Counted from the stretch's first letter, positions 11,364 through 22,258 are shown. The stretch: DNA of 64,000 nt from Eublepharis macularius (GCF_028583425.1 NC_072791.1:198996311-199060310), one strand, 5' to 3'. Notes: generated from the letters alone by a model not told the origin. Translations and numbers: made by a program.

Positions 11364-11530
11364 TAACCAACTTTACTGTAGCATAAGCTTTCGAGAACCA
11401 CAGTTTTCTTCTCATCTGACAAAGAGAACTGTGGTTCTCGAAAGCTTCTGCTACAATAAAGTTAGTTAGTCTTAAAGGTGCTAGAGTCTTTACTATTTTG
11501 CTACTACAGACTAACACAGCTAACTCCTCT
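11364..11530. repeat. Inverted-repeat core with hammerhead-like motif
   Basis: This right part of the split Penelope-type element contains 'agctttcgagaaccacag' facing 'ctgtggttctcgaaagct'. On the plus strand CTGACAA...GAGAAC...GTTCTCGAAAGC...GCTA parallels the hammerhead-like motif at 44759, but the core CTGATGA has decayed to CTGACAA. Confidence 0.55.
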
Positions 11531-11610
11531 GGATCCTCTTCCAACAGAATTATTAAGCACATCAAGGAACAAAGCCTGCCAACTTTTATCCCTGGTTCTA
11601 CAAGGTGTAA

Positions 11611-11870
11611 GGTAAAGGTAGTCCCCTATGCAAGCCTCAAGTCATTACTGACCCATGGTGGGACTTTGCATCACGACGTTTTCTTGGCAGACTTTTAATG
11701 GGGCGGTTTGCCATTGCCTTCCCTAGTCACCTACACTTTACCCCCAGGAAACTGGGTATTCATTTTACCAACCTCGGAAGGTTAGAAGGCTGAGTCAACC
11801 TTGAGTCGGCTACCTGAACCTGGCTTCCACCAGGATCGAACTGCAGCTTACCACTCTGGGCTACGGGGCA
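11611..11870 (-). repeat. Antisense tRNA-derived SINE, near full length
   Basis: Read on the minus strand, the head 'gtgccccgtagcccagagtgg' and the B-box-like GTTCGATCC are followed by 'ttgactcagcct', 'gggtaaagtgta', 'ggcaatggcaaacc' and a tail 'ggactacctttacc'. The + strand copy at 46213 is the same family. Confidence 0.8.
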
Positions 11871-12003
11871 CTTCATGAGGATTTATAAAAATGAAAGTTT
11901 GGAATCTGTGCCAGCTAAATGGGCACCAGGTGGCATGACAAGATCTTGTATAAAATCCAGTCCAGGAGGCAATATGGCAACCCCAGTGAAGATGTCTCAG
12001 GAT

Positions 12004-12083
12004 CTGATTACATGATATGTGAAATGTGAGTTGGGTTGGCAGTTCCCCCAACCCAACTCACATTGCACATATCATGTAATCAG
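12004..12083. repeat. 80-nt hairpin with 35-bp arms
   Basis: CTGATTACATGATATGTG...GTTGGGTTG at 12004-12038 pairs with its reverse complement at 12049-12083 with one mismatch, around a 10-nt loop. Weaker complementarity continues outward ('cttgtataaaat' against 'attttatatgcaatg'). This favours a MITE core over an isolated small-RNA precursor. Confidence 0.6.
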
Positions 12084-13165
12084 ACTCTAAGTCACATGTG
12101 ACATTTTATATGCAATGTTGTGTTGGAGGTACAGAGAAACCAGAAGCTCTCATCTGTACACAGCATACTGAATGACCCATCCTCAGAGGCACCACTTAAT
12201 AACCTACTATTACCATACCAAGATTTAAGGAGGATGAGAAACTAATTCTAAGGTGTTGCAGATTTTGAGCTCCATTTGTCCAAGGTGTCTGCTTTGCTAG
12301 TTCCAGAACCAAATGCTCAAGAGTATACACTGCAAAACAAAGACTTCAGACAAAATAACCTTGATTAGCACCACTGTTCCAGAAGAAAAAAAAATCACAA
12401 TAACGCAGAAAGATTCCAGGCTTATGGGTGGAAAGAAGAAAACAAACTACACATCAGTTCCCTAATTGTGTTTGTGAAGGAGTTTTCAGAGTTAGATAAT
12501 ACATCTGCCAGTACAATGACTTATGTAAAAATCAGTCCTCAGTAGAAGTGGGAGGCAGCAAGGTCAAGGACAGACTGGAGCAGAAGATCTGTGACAAAAA
12601 TGTCACTTGGTATGCGCTGACTAGAAAGTCACAGGGTTTGCATGTGCGGCAGACAAAACATTTTAATTTAATTTGCTAGAAGCCTCCAGAGAGTATGGGT
12701 CACAGACAGCTTCGGTGAAGATTATGTGATTTTCACTGCGTTCATTTCATTTCTGATTTTAAAATACAGTCTGGCTCAATGTAACGGTAGATTCCCCTTC
12801 AGCTTCATCACAAGTCTGCAACAAAATCAGGTCCATGTTCTCTCTCATGCTGACTCAAACATTGTATATCTTTGGAGGATGTGGGGACAGTGTAGGCTTT
12901 CATGACATTTTTCTCCAAAGGATATCTGCCATGAAAGACGGGCAGGACACCTCATTGAATACATGTCTCTGTGCTTTGATACAGCTAATTCAAAGTTAGG
13001 TCAGATTTATCAAGAACCTGTCAGATTCAGGGCTGATTGCAAAGCCCTCATGTGCCCATGTGGCCACCGCAAGGGCTTTTGATCTGAGTTGCCCTGGGAA
13101 CTTCACACTTAGAACTTAAGTCCCAAGTACACATTTGTATTATGACTGCAGTGCATGGGACAGGG
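12084..13165. other. Unassigned stretch
   Basis: I see no open frame with splice support and no named repeat. The sequence is AT-rich and looks single-copy. Confidence 0.4.
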
Positions 13166-13173
13166 GTCCTAAG

Positions 13174-13894
13174 TAGAGATGGGCACGAACAGAAAAAAAA
13201 AACAATCATTATGTTCGTTGTTCATTGCCATCCACGAACAGGGACTCACGAACAACCACAAACATGGCCCTGTTCACGAACATGTTTGTGGTTGGCTGTT
13301 CATGGGGGTCAGCAGGCTCTCCTCCAGCCATCATCCAAGTCAAGATCCCTACTGAACCACTCCCAGAAACCTGACCTCAGCAGGCACCAGGAAAGGTTCC
13401 AATAATAAATAATAGCTTGGCCCCAGAGTCTGGCAGCAGCCCTGGAACTTGAAGGGGTAGATCCCAATCCCACCACACACAAAGAAAATTCAAACTCCAA
13501 TGCACTCTCTCTTTTAAAATGCCAACAGCAGCTGTCTCTCCCTCTCCAAAGCCAGAGCTGGGAGCCCCCCTCTCCCCGGTCTTTGTTCTCTTGTAACAAA
13601 TTTTGAGCACCACACTTGAAAGGAAGACCTGCCTATCAAGCTAAATTGGGCTTAGATTGGGGTTTCCAGGGCAACAGCAGGAGTTCAGACAGACTTCAGA
13701 CAATCCCTGCCTAAGTTGCCAAGGGAATTGATTGCAGGTACCAGACTGTCTGACTTGACGAAAAGCATTGAACAGCAATGAACACTACCACCTATTCGTT
13801 TAGAATGGGGCCTCACGAACAGCTTGTTTGCAAACAGCAGATTGGGCTGTTCGTGGCTTTTTTTTGTTCGTATTGCTGTTTGTACCCATCTCTA
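13174..13894. mobile_element. hAT-like element, 'tagagatgggcacgaac' family (family G), copy 1
   Basis: The ends are TAGAGATGGGCACGAAC and GTACCCATCTCTA. The 8-bp target duplication GTCCTAAG is perfect (13166-13173 and 13895-13902). Subterminal DNA is full of 'cacgaac/gttcgt' motifs, possibly transposase-binding sites. No transposase is encoded. Its interior (for example 'gcctatcaagctaaattggg') occurs inverted in the copy at 29647. Confidence 0.88.
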
Positions 13895-13902
13895 GTCCTA
13901 AG

Positions 13903-15320
13903 CCTTCCTCTCCCTGTATTATTTTCCCAACCTGAAATGACCCTGGGGAGTTGTTATTAGCTCTGTTGGGGAAATTTATCTGGGGAGCTGCAAATAACAT
14001 TCATTCACCCCGTTTACATTATCTCTGAAATGGTTGCTGGAATTTGACTATGGTGCATTCATTCATGGCTGTAGCATCAACATTTACTTGAATTAGCAAT
14101 CACGGATCAGACACTAGTGCTAGAGCTCACCTACTGTCTCAAACAGAACGTTTTTCAATGGAATCTCTTTACATGTTCAATTGAATTATTAAGTATTAAA
14201 CAATCAAATGTTGAAACATCGTTAACTGATCCAACACAAGCAGATTTTGTAGTCACTGGTATTCCAGGAAACAGTGTTCTTGATACCATTGCCCAGAATC
14301 AACATGCACACCACCTATTACATGTTCATTTTCAGTTGGTTCAACCAGAGGGTCACCTTTCTTCCCAGCTGTACCAGGAACAAGTTCTAATGACTGTTGA
14401 GGTCAGCTGGACCATTAAGGAATATATTATTACTAGGTAGACATTTCTCAGCATAAGTTTAAGGCAAACATGCTCTTCCCATAGCATATTACTTTCCCTC
14501 TTGAAGATGGGAGAACTTACAAAACAGGAAAAACACCATTTCTAGCACCACAATGAACCTGGAAGCTAGGCAGGTCAAGCCTTCTACTTTAGCTTTAGGG
14601 GGAAACCTCCCGTCGATTCACTCGTTCTACTGTCTACAGCTTCTAAGGCTGGCAGGGAAAAAATGGGTGGAAATGCGTAGGTGCACTGGTGTTGCACCAG
14701 CACTACACTTCACTTCTAGCAAAAATTGCACATGATGTCATTATATTGGGACAACTCTAAGATTCACCCCAAGCACTGTGGTTTAGCCATAGAACATTTG
14801 GGGGTGGGAATTTGGGGCTGAAGCAGGAGCAGTGAGGCAGAGAATTTGTACTCCACTGACAGAAGTCCTTCCAGCAGTGGAAATTTTCAGTGGAATCCAA
14901 GCTTGTGTATATCTGCCATTTCTCATAAGCACAGAAAAACCATGGAATCTAACACTGGCAACAGAATTCAACAGTATCATGCCTTTGATATTCAGAAAGC
15001 AGCAACGCTGCTAGGGAAGGGCTGCTGATTTACTATTTTCTTCTGAAAGCTCTTGACATTTGGGTCAAAGAACTTACAGCACATCCCTATAATTATTTCT
15101 TTGTGCAGAAAAAAACATTTACAACAGCATTGTACTCGCAAAGGCTGTTGTCTACAAGCATCCCAGAAAATCTCAAGCAAGCAAAGTTATTAATTGTGTC
15201 CTTTTAAAAAAATCACTTGACTTGTTCACGTGTTCTTTCTGCAAAAATGTCTGGACATTCAAAGGGCAGCTAGTTGCAATCTTTGAAAAGGTTGTAAAAT
15301 TCATTCTGCATTGACTGACA
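13903..15320. other. Unassigned stretch
   Basis: A 107-codon open frame at 14117-14440 (+) has no recognised domain and no splice or promoter context, so I do not call it a gene. I see no other structure. Confidence 0.4.
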
Positions 15321-15322
15321 TG

Positions 15323-15503
15323 GCCCTGGCTAGCCAGATCTTATCAGATCTCAGAAGCTAAGCAGGTTCATCCCTAGTTAGTACTTGGATGGGAGACCTT
15401 CAAGGAAGTCCAGTGTCACTAAGCAGAGGCAGGCAATGGAAAACCAGCTTTGTTCATCTCTTGCCTTGAAAACTCCAGCAGCTTGACAGTACTATACACA
15501 TAC
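15323..15503 (+). repeat. 5S-rRNA-derived SINE
   Basis: The head carries the 5S rRNA internal-promoter region in worn form: 'cagatctcagaagctaagc' followed by 'agttagtacttggatggga' and GACC. The tail continues 'aggcaggcaatggaaaacc' and 'agcagcttgacagtac'. The antisense copy at 59098 shows the same tail. Confidence 0.8.
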
Positions 15504-15654
15504 ACAAATGCATTCCAGTATTTACAGGCTTCTCTCTCATTTCTGTCTAGATTTTGAAAAAATTATATAAGAACATGGTTGACATAAAAGAAGACTATTA
15601 CTCCCTGGTAGTGATTCCAAATGAGACAAGTGAACAAGTGAAATAACCAAGAGC

Positions 15655-15952
15655 CAGGGCTTTTTCGGCTGGAACGTGGTGGAACAGAGTTCCGGCATCT
15701 CTGGAAAATGGTCACATGGCCGGTGGCCCCACACCCTGATCTCCAGACAGAGAGGAGTTTAGATTGCAATCTAAACTCCCCTCTGTCTGGAGATCAGGGG
15801 GCGGGGCCACCGGCCATGTGGCCATTTTCGCTGAGGGCGATTTAAACTTTTTTTAAAAACCCTTGTTCCAGCTGACCCAAAGTGATGTCATTGTGCGGTC
15901 CTGAGTTCCACCACTGAGTTCCACCACCTCTTTTCCCAGAAAAAAAGCCCTG
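15655..15952. mobile_element. hAT MITE, family C, copy 2
   Basis: CAGGGCTTTTTCGGCTGG and CAGAAAAAAAGCCCTG form the ends. The flanks CCAAGAGC and CCAAGCCC match at 7 of 8 bases. The copy is longer than its siblings because of extra sequence at about 15840-15905. Confidence 0.8.
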
Positions 15953-16806
15953 CCAAGCCCTGCCAAAAATATGACTTGGATCCATTGGATAATTTCTGTG
16001 GACAGACTGATCTTTGCCTACAGAGCATGACTTTCTCACCTCCCCCTTTCCACTGCAGCACAAAATGGCCCCTGAAGTGCGGCACTTAGGGGGCCATTTG
16101 GGGTTGCAGTGGGTGGAAGAAAGTGAGAAAGTTGTACTTTATGGGCGGAAATCCTTCAAATCATGGAGTCACTCTGTTGGATTCAAATTTACATGTCTAT
16201 GGGGACCATAATGAATCCATATGTTGGCTACATGGCATACAAGTGATTCATAGTAGTACTGATAACATTTTCTTTGCTTATTCAAAAAGTGAACCCTTCC
16301 TTGTTAAATACATGGGTTCCTCCTTGCAACACCTTGACTCTATATAACAACAAACTATGGTTTTCCATTTCAGGAACAACCCTTGGAAGTCCTGTTCTCC
16401 AAGCATGCCCATCAGATGTTGAAGAGTATCCAGCAAACCATAGTTTGCTGGGGGGGTGGTTTCTAACTGGAAGGAAGGACTAACTGTTGCTGGTCTCCTG
16501 CCTATAAACAACTATTCCAAACCAAGATGGAATCATGGCTTGAAATTACAGCTTGAAAGCAAAAGCAAAAAAAAAAGATGGTTCATCCAATTTGGATATT
16601 ATTGACAAATGATAGATTAGTTTTACCCAAAAAAGGTAAGATTATGCCAGTGGCTCTACTTAGTAAACATTTTGAAAATCAATGGTTTAATAAAGGATAC
16701 AGTTCACTTCACTAATCCACCATTGTGTATCATCAAGGATCATCATAGCTAGCAAACAAAGAGTAGAGATGCAAAGGTATTTTGAAATCCTAAGATCTAT
16801 TGTTAC
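15953..16806. other. Unassigned stretch
   Basis: No gene is recognisable. The sequence around 16335-16450 ('aaactatggttt', 'caaaccatagtttg') has a short imperfect inverted repeat. Confidence 0.4.
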
Positions 16807-17174
16807 CAGGGGTCATTTCATAGAAAAAGAGCTGGAGGAACTCATTTGCATATGCCATGCCCCCTGAAATCACCTATTCTGGCTGTTTTGGACCCAATCC
16901 TGGTCATTCAGGGCTGAAATTGGGCCCAAAATGGCAGAAAAGGGGCTGAAAATGGCTGAAAAGGGGCCCAAAATGGTCAGGATTGGGCTGCTAATGAGCA
17001 GGAGAGTGAGCCACCACACGTCAGAGGCCCGATCCAGGCTGTTTTGGCCCCAATCCAGGCCAAAATGGGCCCAAAATGGCCAAGAGTAAAGTGGGCAGGG
17101 CCACCTGACATGTGACCTCTTTGGGGAACTGCCGGAACTGCGTTCCTGCGCCTTCCCCCTCGAAATGAGCCCTG
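16807..17174. mobile_element. hAT-like MITE, 'caggggtcatttc' family (family D), copy 1
   Basis: The ends are CAGGGGTCATTTCATAG and CTCGAAATGAGCCCTG. The flanks ATTGTTAC and ATCGTTAC differ by one CpG-type transition and form an 8-bp TSD. The interior repeats 'ggcccaaaatgg' several times. Confidence 0.85.
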
Positions 17175-17517
17175 ATCGTTACAATATACGATCCTTCTTA
17201 TACACAAACCACTTAATTTTTGTAAGGGACAGATCTCATTATTTGTTAAGCAACAATTCATACTCATTTACAAATGCATGCTTGCAGAAATCTTGGTTCA
17301 TATTAATAGCTGTCCAACCTGGAGCCCCATTGCAACAATTCACCATATCCAAAATGTATACACTAGGGCAGCTCTTATTCTAAATGTAGCTTCCTGTGTT
17401 AATGACTTCCCCATGTAAGAAATATCCGGCATGGTTGCCATATCTGGGGTAGGGGGTTGGAAGAAACAGAGCGGGGTGTACTGTCGCTGTGTGAAAAGCT
17501 ACCCAAATACCTGCTAC

Positions 17518-17741
17518 TAGGGCTTTTTTTCTGGGAAAAGATGCGGTGGAACTCAGTGGGTTGCCCTCAGAGAAAATGGTCACATGGCTGGTGCCCCCCC
17601 CCCCCGATATCCAGACAGAGGCTAGTTTAGATTGCCCTCCATGCTGCTCCAGAGATCAGGGGGTGGGGCCACCAGCCATGTGACGATTTTCAAGAGGTTC
17701 CGGAACTCCCCTCCCCCGTGTTCCTGCTGAAAAATGCCCTG
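17518..17741. mobile_element. hAT MITE, family C, copy 3
   Basis: It starts TAGGGCTTTTTTTCTGGG (first base mutated) and ends GCTGAAAAATGCCCTG. The flanking CCTGCTAC is duplicated perfectly (17510-17517 and 17742-17749). Confidence 0.88.
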
Positions 17742-17749
17742 CCTGCTAC

Positions 17750-18580
17750 TGACTAATTGTTGGATGCAAATGGCTCCTCCTTGCCCAATAACCAAGCTTG
17801 AGAAGCAACTGACCAAGCTAATAAGGCACACAAATCCCTTGATCATCAATCGCCTGCCTATTCATTTTCCCTTTCCCCACTTGCACAGAGGTCTCTCACA
17901 ATACTCCTTTTTTGGCAATATTGCAGCACGTTGTGGGGGGGAAAAAAGAGCTGTCTTATTTATTGCTTTTTTACAGTCATTTCGAAGAACCTAAAATAAC
18001 CTGCTCATTAGTTTCAGCCTAGCTCATTGTTAGCAATAAATAGGTCAAAATGTGCTGCCGCTTGCAGAAAGAAGATGAAGCTTTTTGGAGGAAATGTTAT
18101 TGGCAATGCTCACCTATTCCCATTTTAAACACACAGGCATTCAGAGAACAAAGAATGGCCTGCAGAGTCCAATACATCTTGGCAATCAGTTACTGCTGCC
18201 TGCACTCTGCTTATTTTATTTCTAGTGAATGCTATCCATGTCTTAATTCGTCACTGAATAACTATGGAGAATGCCCCAAATCTGTGAGTTTGAGCTTATT
18301 CTTTTCCATAATTTAAGCAAAAAGGTTCTATGGAAAGTAAACTTCAGATGTATATTTCAATGTTATTGGCCTGGTAGAAATGGGTGAGGGGCCAAGGTGG
18401 CTGGGTAAAATGTGCACACAGGTACACACACAAAAAGGCAGCAAGATTCAGTTGCAATAATTAACAGTTTTATAGGACAAAAATCTTCACAAGAACCCAA
18501 GTTTCCAAGCTGGCACTAACAACTCCTCTGGCATCATCATTCAAAGCCACAAGGAAGGAGTTCTAGAACAGATTGCTGCA
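17750..18580. other. Unassigned stretch
   Basis: No recognisable gene or repeat. Short open frames here have no support. Confidence 0.4.
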
Positions 18581-18584
18581 ATGT

Positions 18585-19165
18585 GTCCCATGTGGAGCTG
18601 CTCTTGAAGACTATCTGGAAGCTAAAGTTGGTACAGAATGCTGCAGCCAGAATGTTGACAGGAGTGGGTCATGGGAACCATATCATTCCAGTCTTGCTCC
18701 ATCTACACTGGCTCCCAGTTTGCTTCTGGACACAATGGCTTGGGACCAATACACTTTGAGGACTGCCTTCTCCAACATGAAACTGCCCATCCACTCCAGT
18801 CATCTTCGGAGTTCTTGCTTCGGGTACCCCCATCATCTGAGGCTAACCAGGTAGCAACTTGAGAAAGGGCCTTCTCAGCCATGGCACCAAAACTTTCGAA
18901 CTCCCTCCCCGGAAAGATTTCTCCCTCTCTCTTTTTGTGTGTCATCGTCTTCCGTCAGCATGTGAAGACTGTTCTGTTTTGTTTTGCATATTCCCAGTAG
19001 ACTCTTATTGGCCCTCCTCTCTGGTTGTGTTTTTATTATATTGTTAAATATTTATATATACAATTTAAATATTGTCTTAATGGTTTAAATATTTAATGCC
19101 TGATGTTCACTGCCTTGGAGAACCTATTTGGGTGGAAAGGCTGTAGTCTATAGACTATACTACTA
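18585..19165 (+). repeat. 3' part of a CR1/L2-type LINE
   Basis: The sense strand keeps worn reading of the C-terminal end of such LINEs ('gaatgctgcagccagaatg', then 'ctacactggctcccagtttg', 'gggccttctcagccatggc', 'gaactccctcccc'). A 3' UTR ends in 'gaacctatttgggtggaaag'. Frame breaks make it inactive. Confidence 0.65.
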
Positions 19166-19497
19166 GGTACTGTCTGTTGATGTAGATATGCTCCTACTGG
19201 ATAGTTTCCATGTCACTTAATATGCCAAATTACTTATGTTTTATTTCAGCAATGTTTCATCTCTGTATTCCTATATTTGAATTTATGCTTCTTTTCAAAT
19301 TTCTGCAATGTATACCCTATTATTTTATTTATTGAATGTTCTAGCTGTTGATTGTATTGACTCATACTGTGTAATCTGCCTTGAGTCTTACAGTGCAATC
19401 CTATGGAGAGTTACTCCAGTCTAGGCCATTGACTTCAGTGGGCTTAGACTGGAGTAACTCTGCATAGGATTCCACTGTTAGTGAGAAAGGTATACTA
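19166..19497 (+). repeat. L2-clade LINE 3' UTR, interrupted by a MITE
   Basis: 'gattgtattgactcatactg' and 'tgtaatctgccttgagtct' match the 3' UTR of the L2-clade copy ending at 28405. The tail resumes after the MITE at 19391-19477 as 'gtgagaaaggtatactata'. Confidence 0.7.
19391..19477. mobile_element. Short palindromic MITE (family K), TTA target site
   Basis: CAGTGCAATCCTATG on the left mirrors CATAGGATTCCACTG on the right, with 'gttactccagtct' and 'agactggagtaac' inside. TTA flanks both ends (19388-19390, 19478-19480), typical of PIF/Harbinger elements. It splits an L2 3' UTR cleanly. Confidence 0.85.
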
Positions 19498-19935
19498 TAG
19501 CATTGCCAACTCCAGGGCCGTTTCCAGACGGCCCCCCGCCTCGCGAAACATCGCGCGTCGTCGCGCGTCGTTGCGCAGAAAACGCGAAATATCGCGTTTT
19601 CTCGCGCGAGTTTTGCGCGACGTCGCGCAAAACTCGCGCGAGAAAACGCGATATTTCGCGTTTTCTGCGCAACGACGCGCGACGACGCGTGACGTTTCGC
19701 GAGGCGGGGGGCCGTCTGGAAACGGCCCATGTTAGGAAATTCCTGGAAATTTGGAGATGGAGTCTGGGAAGGGTAGGGTTTGGGAAGGGAATGGAATGGA
19801 CATCAGTAGGGTATAATGCCATAGAATCCATCCTGTAGAGCAGATATTTTTTCCAGGGAAGCTGATCTTTGTTCTCTGGACATTGGCTGTAATTCTGGGA
19901 GGTCTGCAGGCCCCACTTGGAGGCTGGCAACTCTA
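19498..19935 (+). mobile_element. hAT-like MITE, family B, split by a CpG palindrome
   Basis: The family B start (TAGCATTGCCAACTCCAG) is separated from its continuation ('ggaaattcctggaaatttgg' ... 'ggctggcaactcta') by the palindrome at 19515-19728. Confidence 0.75.
19515..19728. mobile_element. 214-bp nearly perfect CpG-rich palindrome
   Basis: The two 107-nt arms are exact reverse complements except for two G/A differences at CpG positions. The centre is GCGCGACGTCGCGC and the ends are GGGCCGTTTCCAGACGG and CCGTCTGGAAACGGCCC. Dozens of CpGs survive, very unlike the flanking DNA. It is a foldback-type non-autonomous DNA element and looks young. Mirror-image open frames on both strands arise from the symmetry and are not genes. 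Confidence 0.85.
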
Positions 19936-19943
19936 GAAGACAA

Positions 19944-20455
19944 TAAATTATTTATTTATTTATTTATTTATTCGATTTTTAGCCTGCCTTCCTCACAAGC
20001 GGACTCATGGCAGGGTACAATAATTTGATTAATACAAAATTTAAAAATCATTTAAATACATTTAAAACCAAGAACAATACGTGCACAATCAACACCTCAG
20101 ATTGTGGCCCCCTCCATTTTCCCAATCATAATGTAAACAAAAGGGGGGCACAGTTTATATCATTCCAGTGACTTCACTTGTAAGGGGGGGCTGATGGTTT
20201 CATGGCAGGAGACCGGGACGCTCCCAAGATAACCTAAGACTGATCTCAACTGTAGGCCTAGTGGAACATCTCTGTCTTACAGGCCCACCAAAAAGATATA
20301 AGATCTTGGCGGGCCTGGGTGTCTTCCGACAGAAGAGTTCTACCAGGTTGGGGCCAGGACTGAAAAAGCCCTGGTCGAGGCCAGCTGAGCCTCCCTGGGA
20401 CCAGGGGCCACCACTAAGTTCTTATTTGCTGATCTTAGCACTAAATAAATAAAGA
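19944..20455 (-). repeat. Antisense LINE-like 3' end with (TTTA)n tail
   Basis: It starts with (TTTA)n and 'attcgatttttagcctgcc', the reverse complement of a LINE/SINE-type 3' end. It continues into a body with 'gtggaacatctctgtcttac' and 'accaggttggggccagga'. The same family occurs at 62062. I do not assign a name. Confidence 0.6.
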
Positions 20456-20569
20456 AGTATTTGTTTAGCCTATTAGCAACAGTATCTCCAGTGAGAAATG
20501 GTCATTTAGTCATTGCCAATGGGGCCATTGCTACAACAGAGCAAAATGCAGTAGCTTTCAGTGTTTATA

Positions 20570-20570
<1 letters not shown>

Positions 20571-20628
<58 letters not shown>
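20571..20628. repeat. (GAT)n microsatellite
   Basis: Nineteen or so GAT units lie between unrelated DNA and a SINE head. They read as poly-Asp or poly-Ile in short open frames of no meaning. Confidence 0.95.
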
Positions 20629-20629
20629 A

Positions 20630-20817
20630 GGAGCCCTGTGGTGCAGAGTGGTGAGCTGCAGTACTGCAGCCCAAGCTCTGCTCACGACCTGAGTTCGATC
20701 CTGGAGGAAGCCAGGTTCAAGTAGCCGGCTCAAGGTCGACTCAGCCTTCCATCCTTCTGAAGTTGGTAAAATGAGTACCCAGTTTCCTGGGGGTAAAGTG
20801 TAGAGGACTGGGGAAGG
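20630..20817 (+). repeat. tRNA-derived SINE, 3'-truncated
   Basis: 'gagccctgtggtgcagagtg' (A-box region) and GAGTTCGATCCTGG (B box) are followed by 'ctcagccttccatccttctg' and 'gtaaagtgtagaggactgg'. It stops abruptly at the junction with an antisense SINE of another family. Confidence 0.8.
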
Positions 20818-21015
20818 CCCACTCAGAACGGTTTACAAAGTATGTTATTATTATCCCCATAACAATCACCCTGTGAGGTGGGTGGGGCTGAGAGAGCTCC
20901 AGAGAGCTGTGACTGACCCAAGGTCACCCAGCTGGCTGCAAGCAGAGGAGTGGGGAATCAAACCCGGCTCTCCAGATTAGAGTCCCACGCTCTTAACCAC
21001 TACACCAAACTGGCA
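20818..21015 (-). repeat. Antisense Sauria/ACA-type SINE
   Basis: 'ccactcagaacggtttac', 'ccctgtgaggtgggtggggc', 'aatcaaacccggctctcc' and 'ttaaccactacaccaaactg' are the reverse complement of the family. It abuts the truncated SINE on its left, giving a tail-to-tail fusion. Confidence 0.85.
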
Positions 21016-22255
21016 CCCTCTCAAACTAGCTCTATACTACTGGCTTTCCAGTAGTATAGATCATTATTGGATATATTTTCACCTCTGCAGTATTTAAAAA
21101 ATGGCAGCTATATGTCAAATTTCTCCCCCTGTCATAATTATTATCATGACATCCCTTGCCAACCCTGTCCTGCCAATGGCAGACAGTATAGTGGGGTAAA
21201 ACAGGCAGCCAAATACACAGTGCTGTGGTATAAGAACATGGGTAAATACTATCACACAGTATGGAACTAGAGGGGGTAAATTTAAAATGTTACTGCTGCT
21301 GTTGGGGGTAGCAGCTACACATTTAATGCAATCCTTCCCAAAGAATTATCACTGACGAACTGTTAATTAGAGAGCAACAGAATACATATATTGCCATGTT
21401 GCTCAGAAAAGGCAACCTGAAGGTACATACAGTAAATCACATGGGCCTGAATTGTCCATGTGATGTTCTCTATTGCTCGTTGCAAAATGATATTCAGTTT
21501 CTATGATTATTTATGCATCTTCTCCATATCTGTCAATTTGTACTGGTAACCTTATAGTATATTCAAAATGATACGCAGTTAATACCGTTTTCCTTTTGGG
21601 GGAAAAAATTGCATCGTTCTTTTTAAAACATACTAATATTATTCAAATTATCAGAATGCTGTGAAAAACATTTTTCCATTGACTTGATGATCAACTATAA
21701 GACTCAAGCAGGGCTATGTTTGGACTTGTACCGTTTTTGCAGTATTCCTTTTCAGGCTAGGTCTGTTTTTCTGGCAACAGCTACATTGTATGCCCTATCT
21801 TAACTCGCCATAGGGCACCTAGATAACTCCAGATAAGAGAAGAATTTAGAACAGGCTCAAAGTACTATTAGAGAGGGTGTGTGTGTGTGTATTGGGGTTA
21901 GTGTGAGATGGAGCATTGTATTATTTATAAACATTTACTAGCACATCAGATTTAGATTTTACTGCATTTATCTATTTTACTGCATTTTAATCTGCCATTT
22001 TATGATAGTTTTTAACTGTCATAAACCACACTGAGAGAGCACCAGTGGCTGGAAAATGGAGTAAAAACATAATAAATAATAAATAATAAATAATAAATGA
22101 GTACTCTTGTGCCATAGAAATGTGGGGTTGGATCCAAACAGCTTTTCTACAGAAGAAAAAGGAAAGAAGGGCTTTTGACCAAAAAAAGCTCTGCTGGGGA
22201 TTATGGGACCTGAATGCCCAAAAGCCATTTAGTAAGGAAGGGAGTTGGGTAAGAC
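21016..22255. other. Unassigned stretch
   Basis: No gene is visible. There is a short (GT)n near 21878-21890 and an AATAAT run at 22071-22096. Confidence 0.4.
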
Positions 22256-22258
22256 TGA

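Larger units (their letters stand above)
8741..11530. mobile_element. Penelope-type palindromic element split by a hAT-like element
   Basis: The left piece (8741-8774) and right piece (11364-11530) together form one inverted-repeat element: 'gcacctctaagactaacc' on the left, and 'gttagtcttaaaggtgct' with 'actacagactaacacagc' on the right. Similar sequence follows the Penelope open frame at 44760-44870. The flanks GGATCCTCCTCTTCCAAC (8719-8736) and GGATCCTCTTCCAAC (11531-11545) look like a long target duplication, compatible with target-primed retroposition. A 2589-bp hAT-like element interrupts it. Confidence 0.65.

Noticed and set aside
14117..14440. 107-codon open frame
   Set aside because: No domain, no splice sites and no conservation evidence available.
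15340..15405. Possible 5S rRNA gene
   Set aside because: Only a diverged internal part is present, followed by a SINE tail and without a terminator.
19478..19930. Overlapping 84-150-codon frames on both strands
   Set aside because: The perfect palindrome forces identical reading on both strands; there is no protein evidence.
20461..20724. Poly-Asp / poly-Ile frames
   Set aside because: Translation of the (GAT)n microsatellite.
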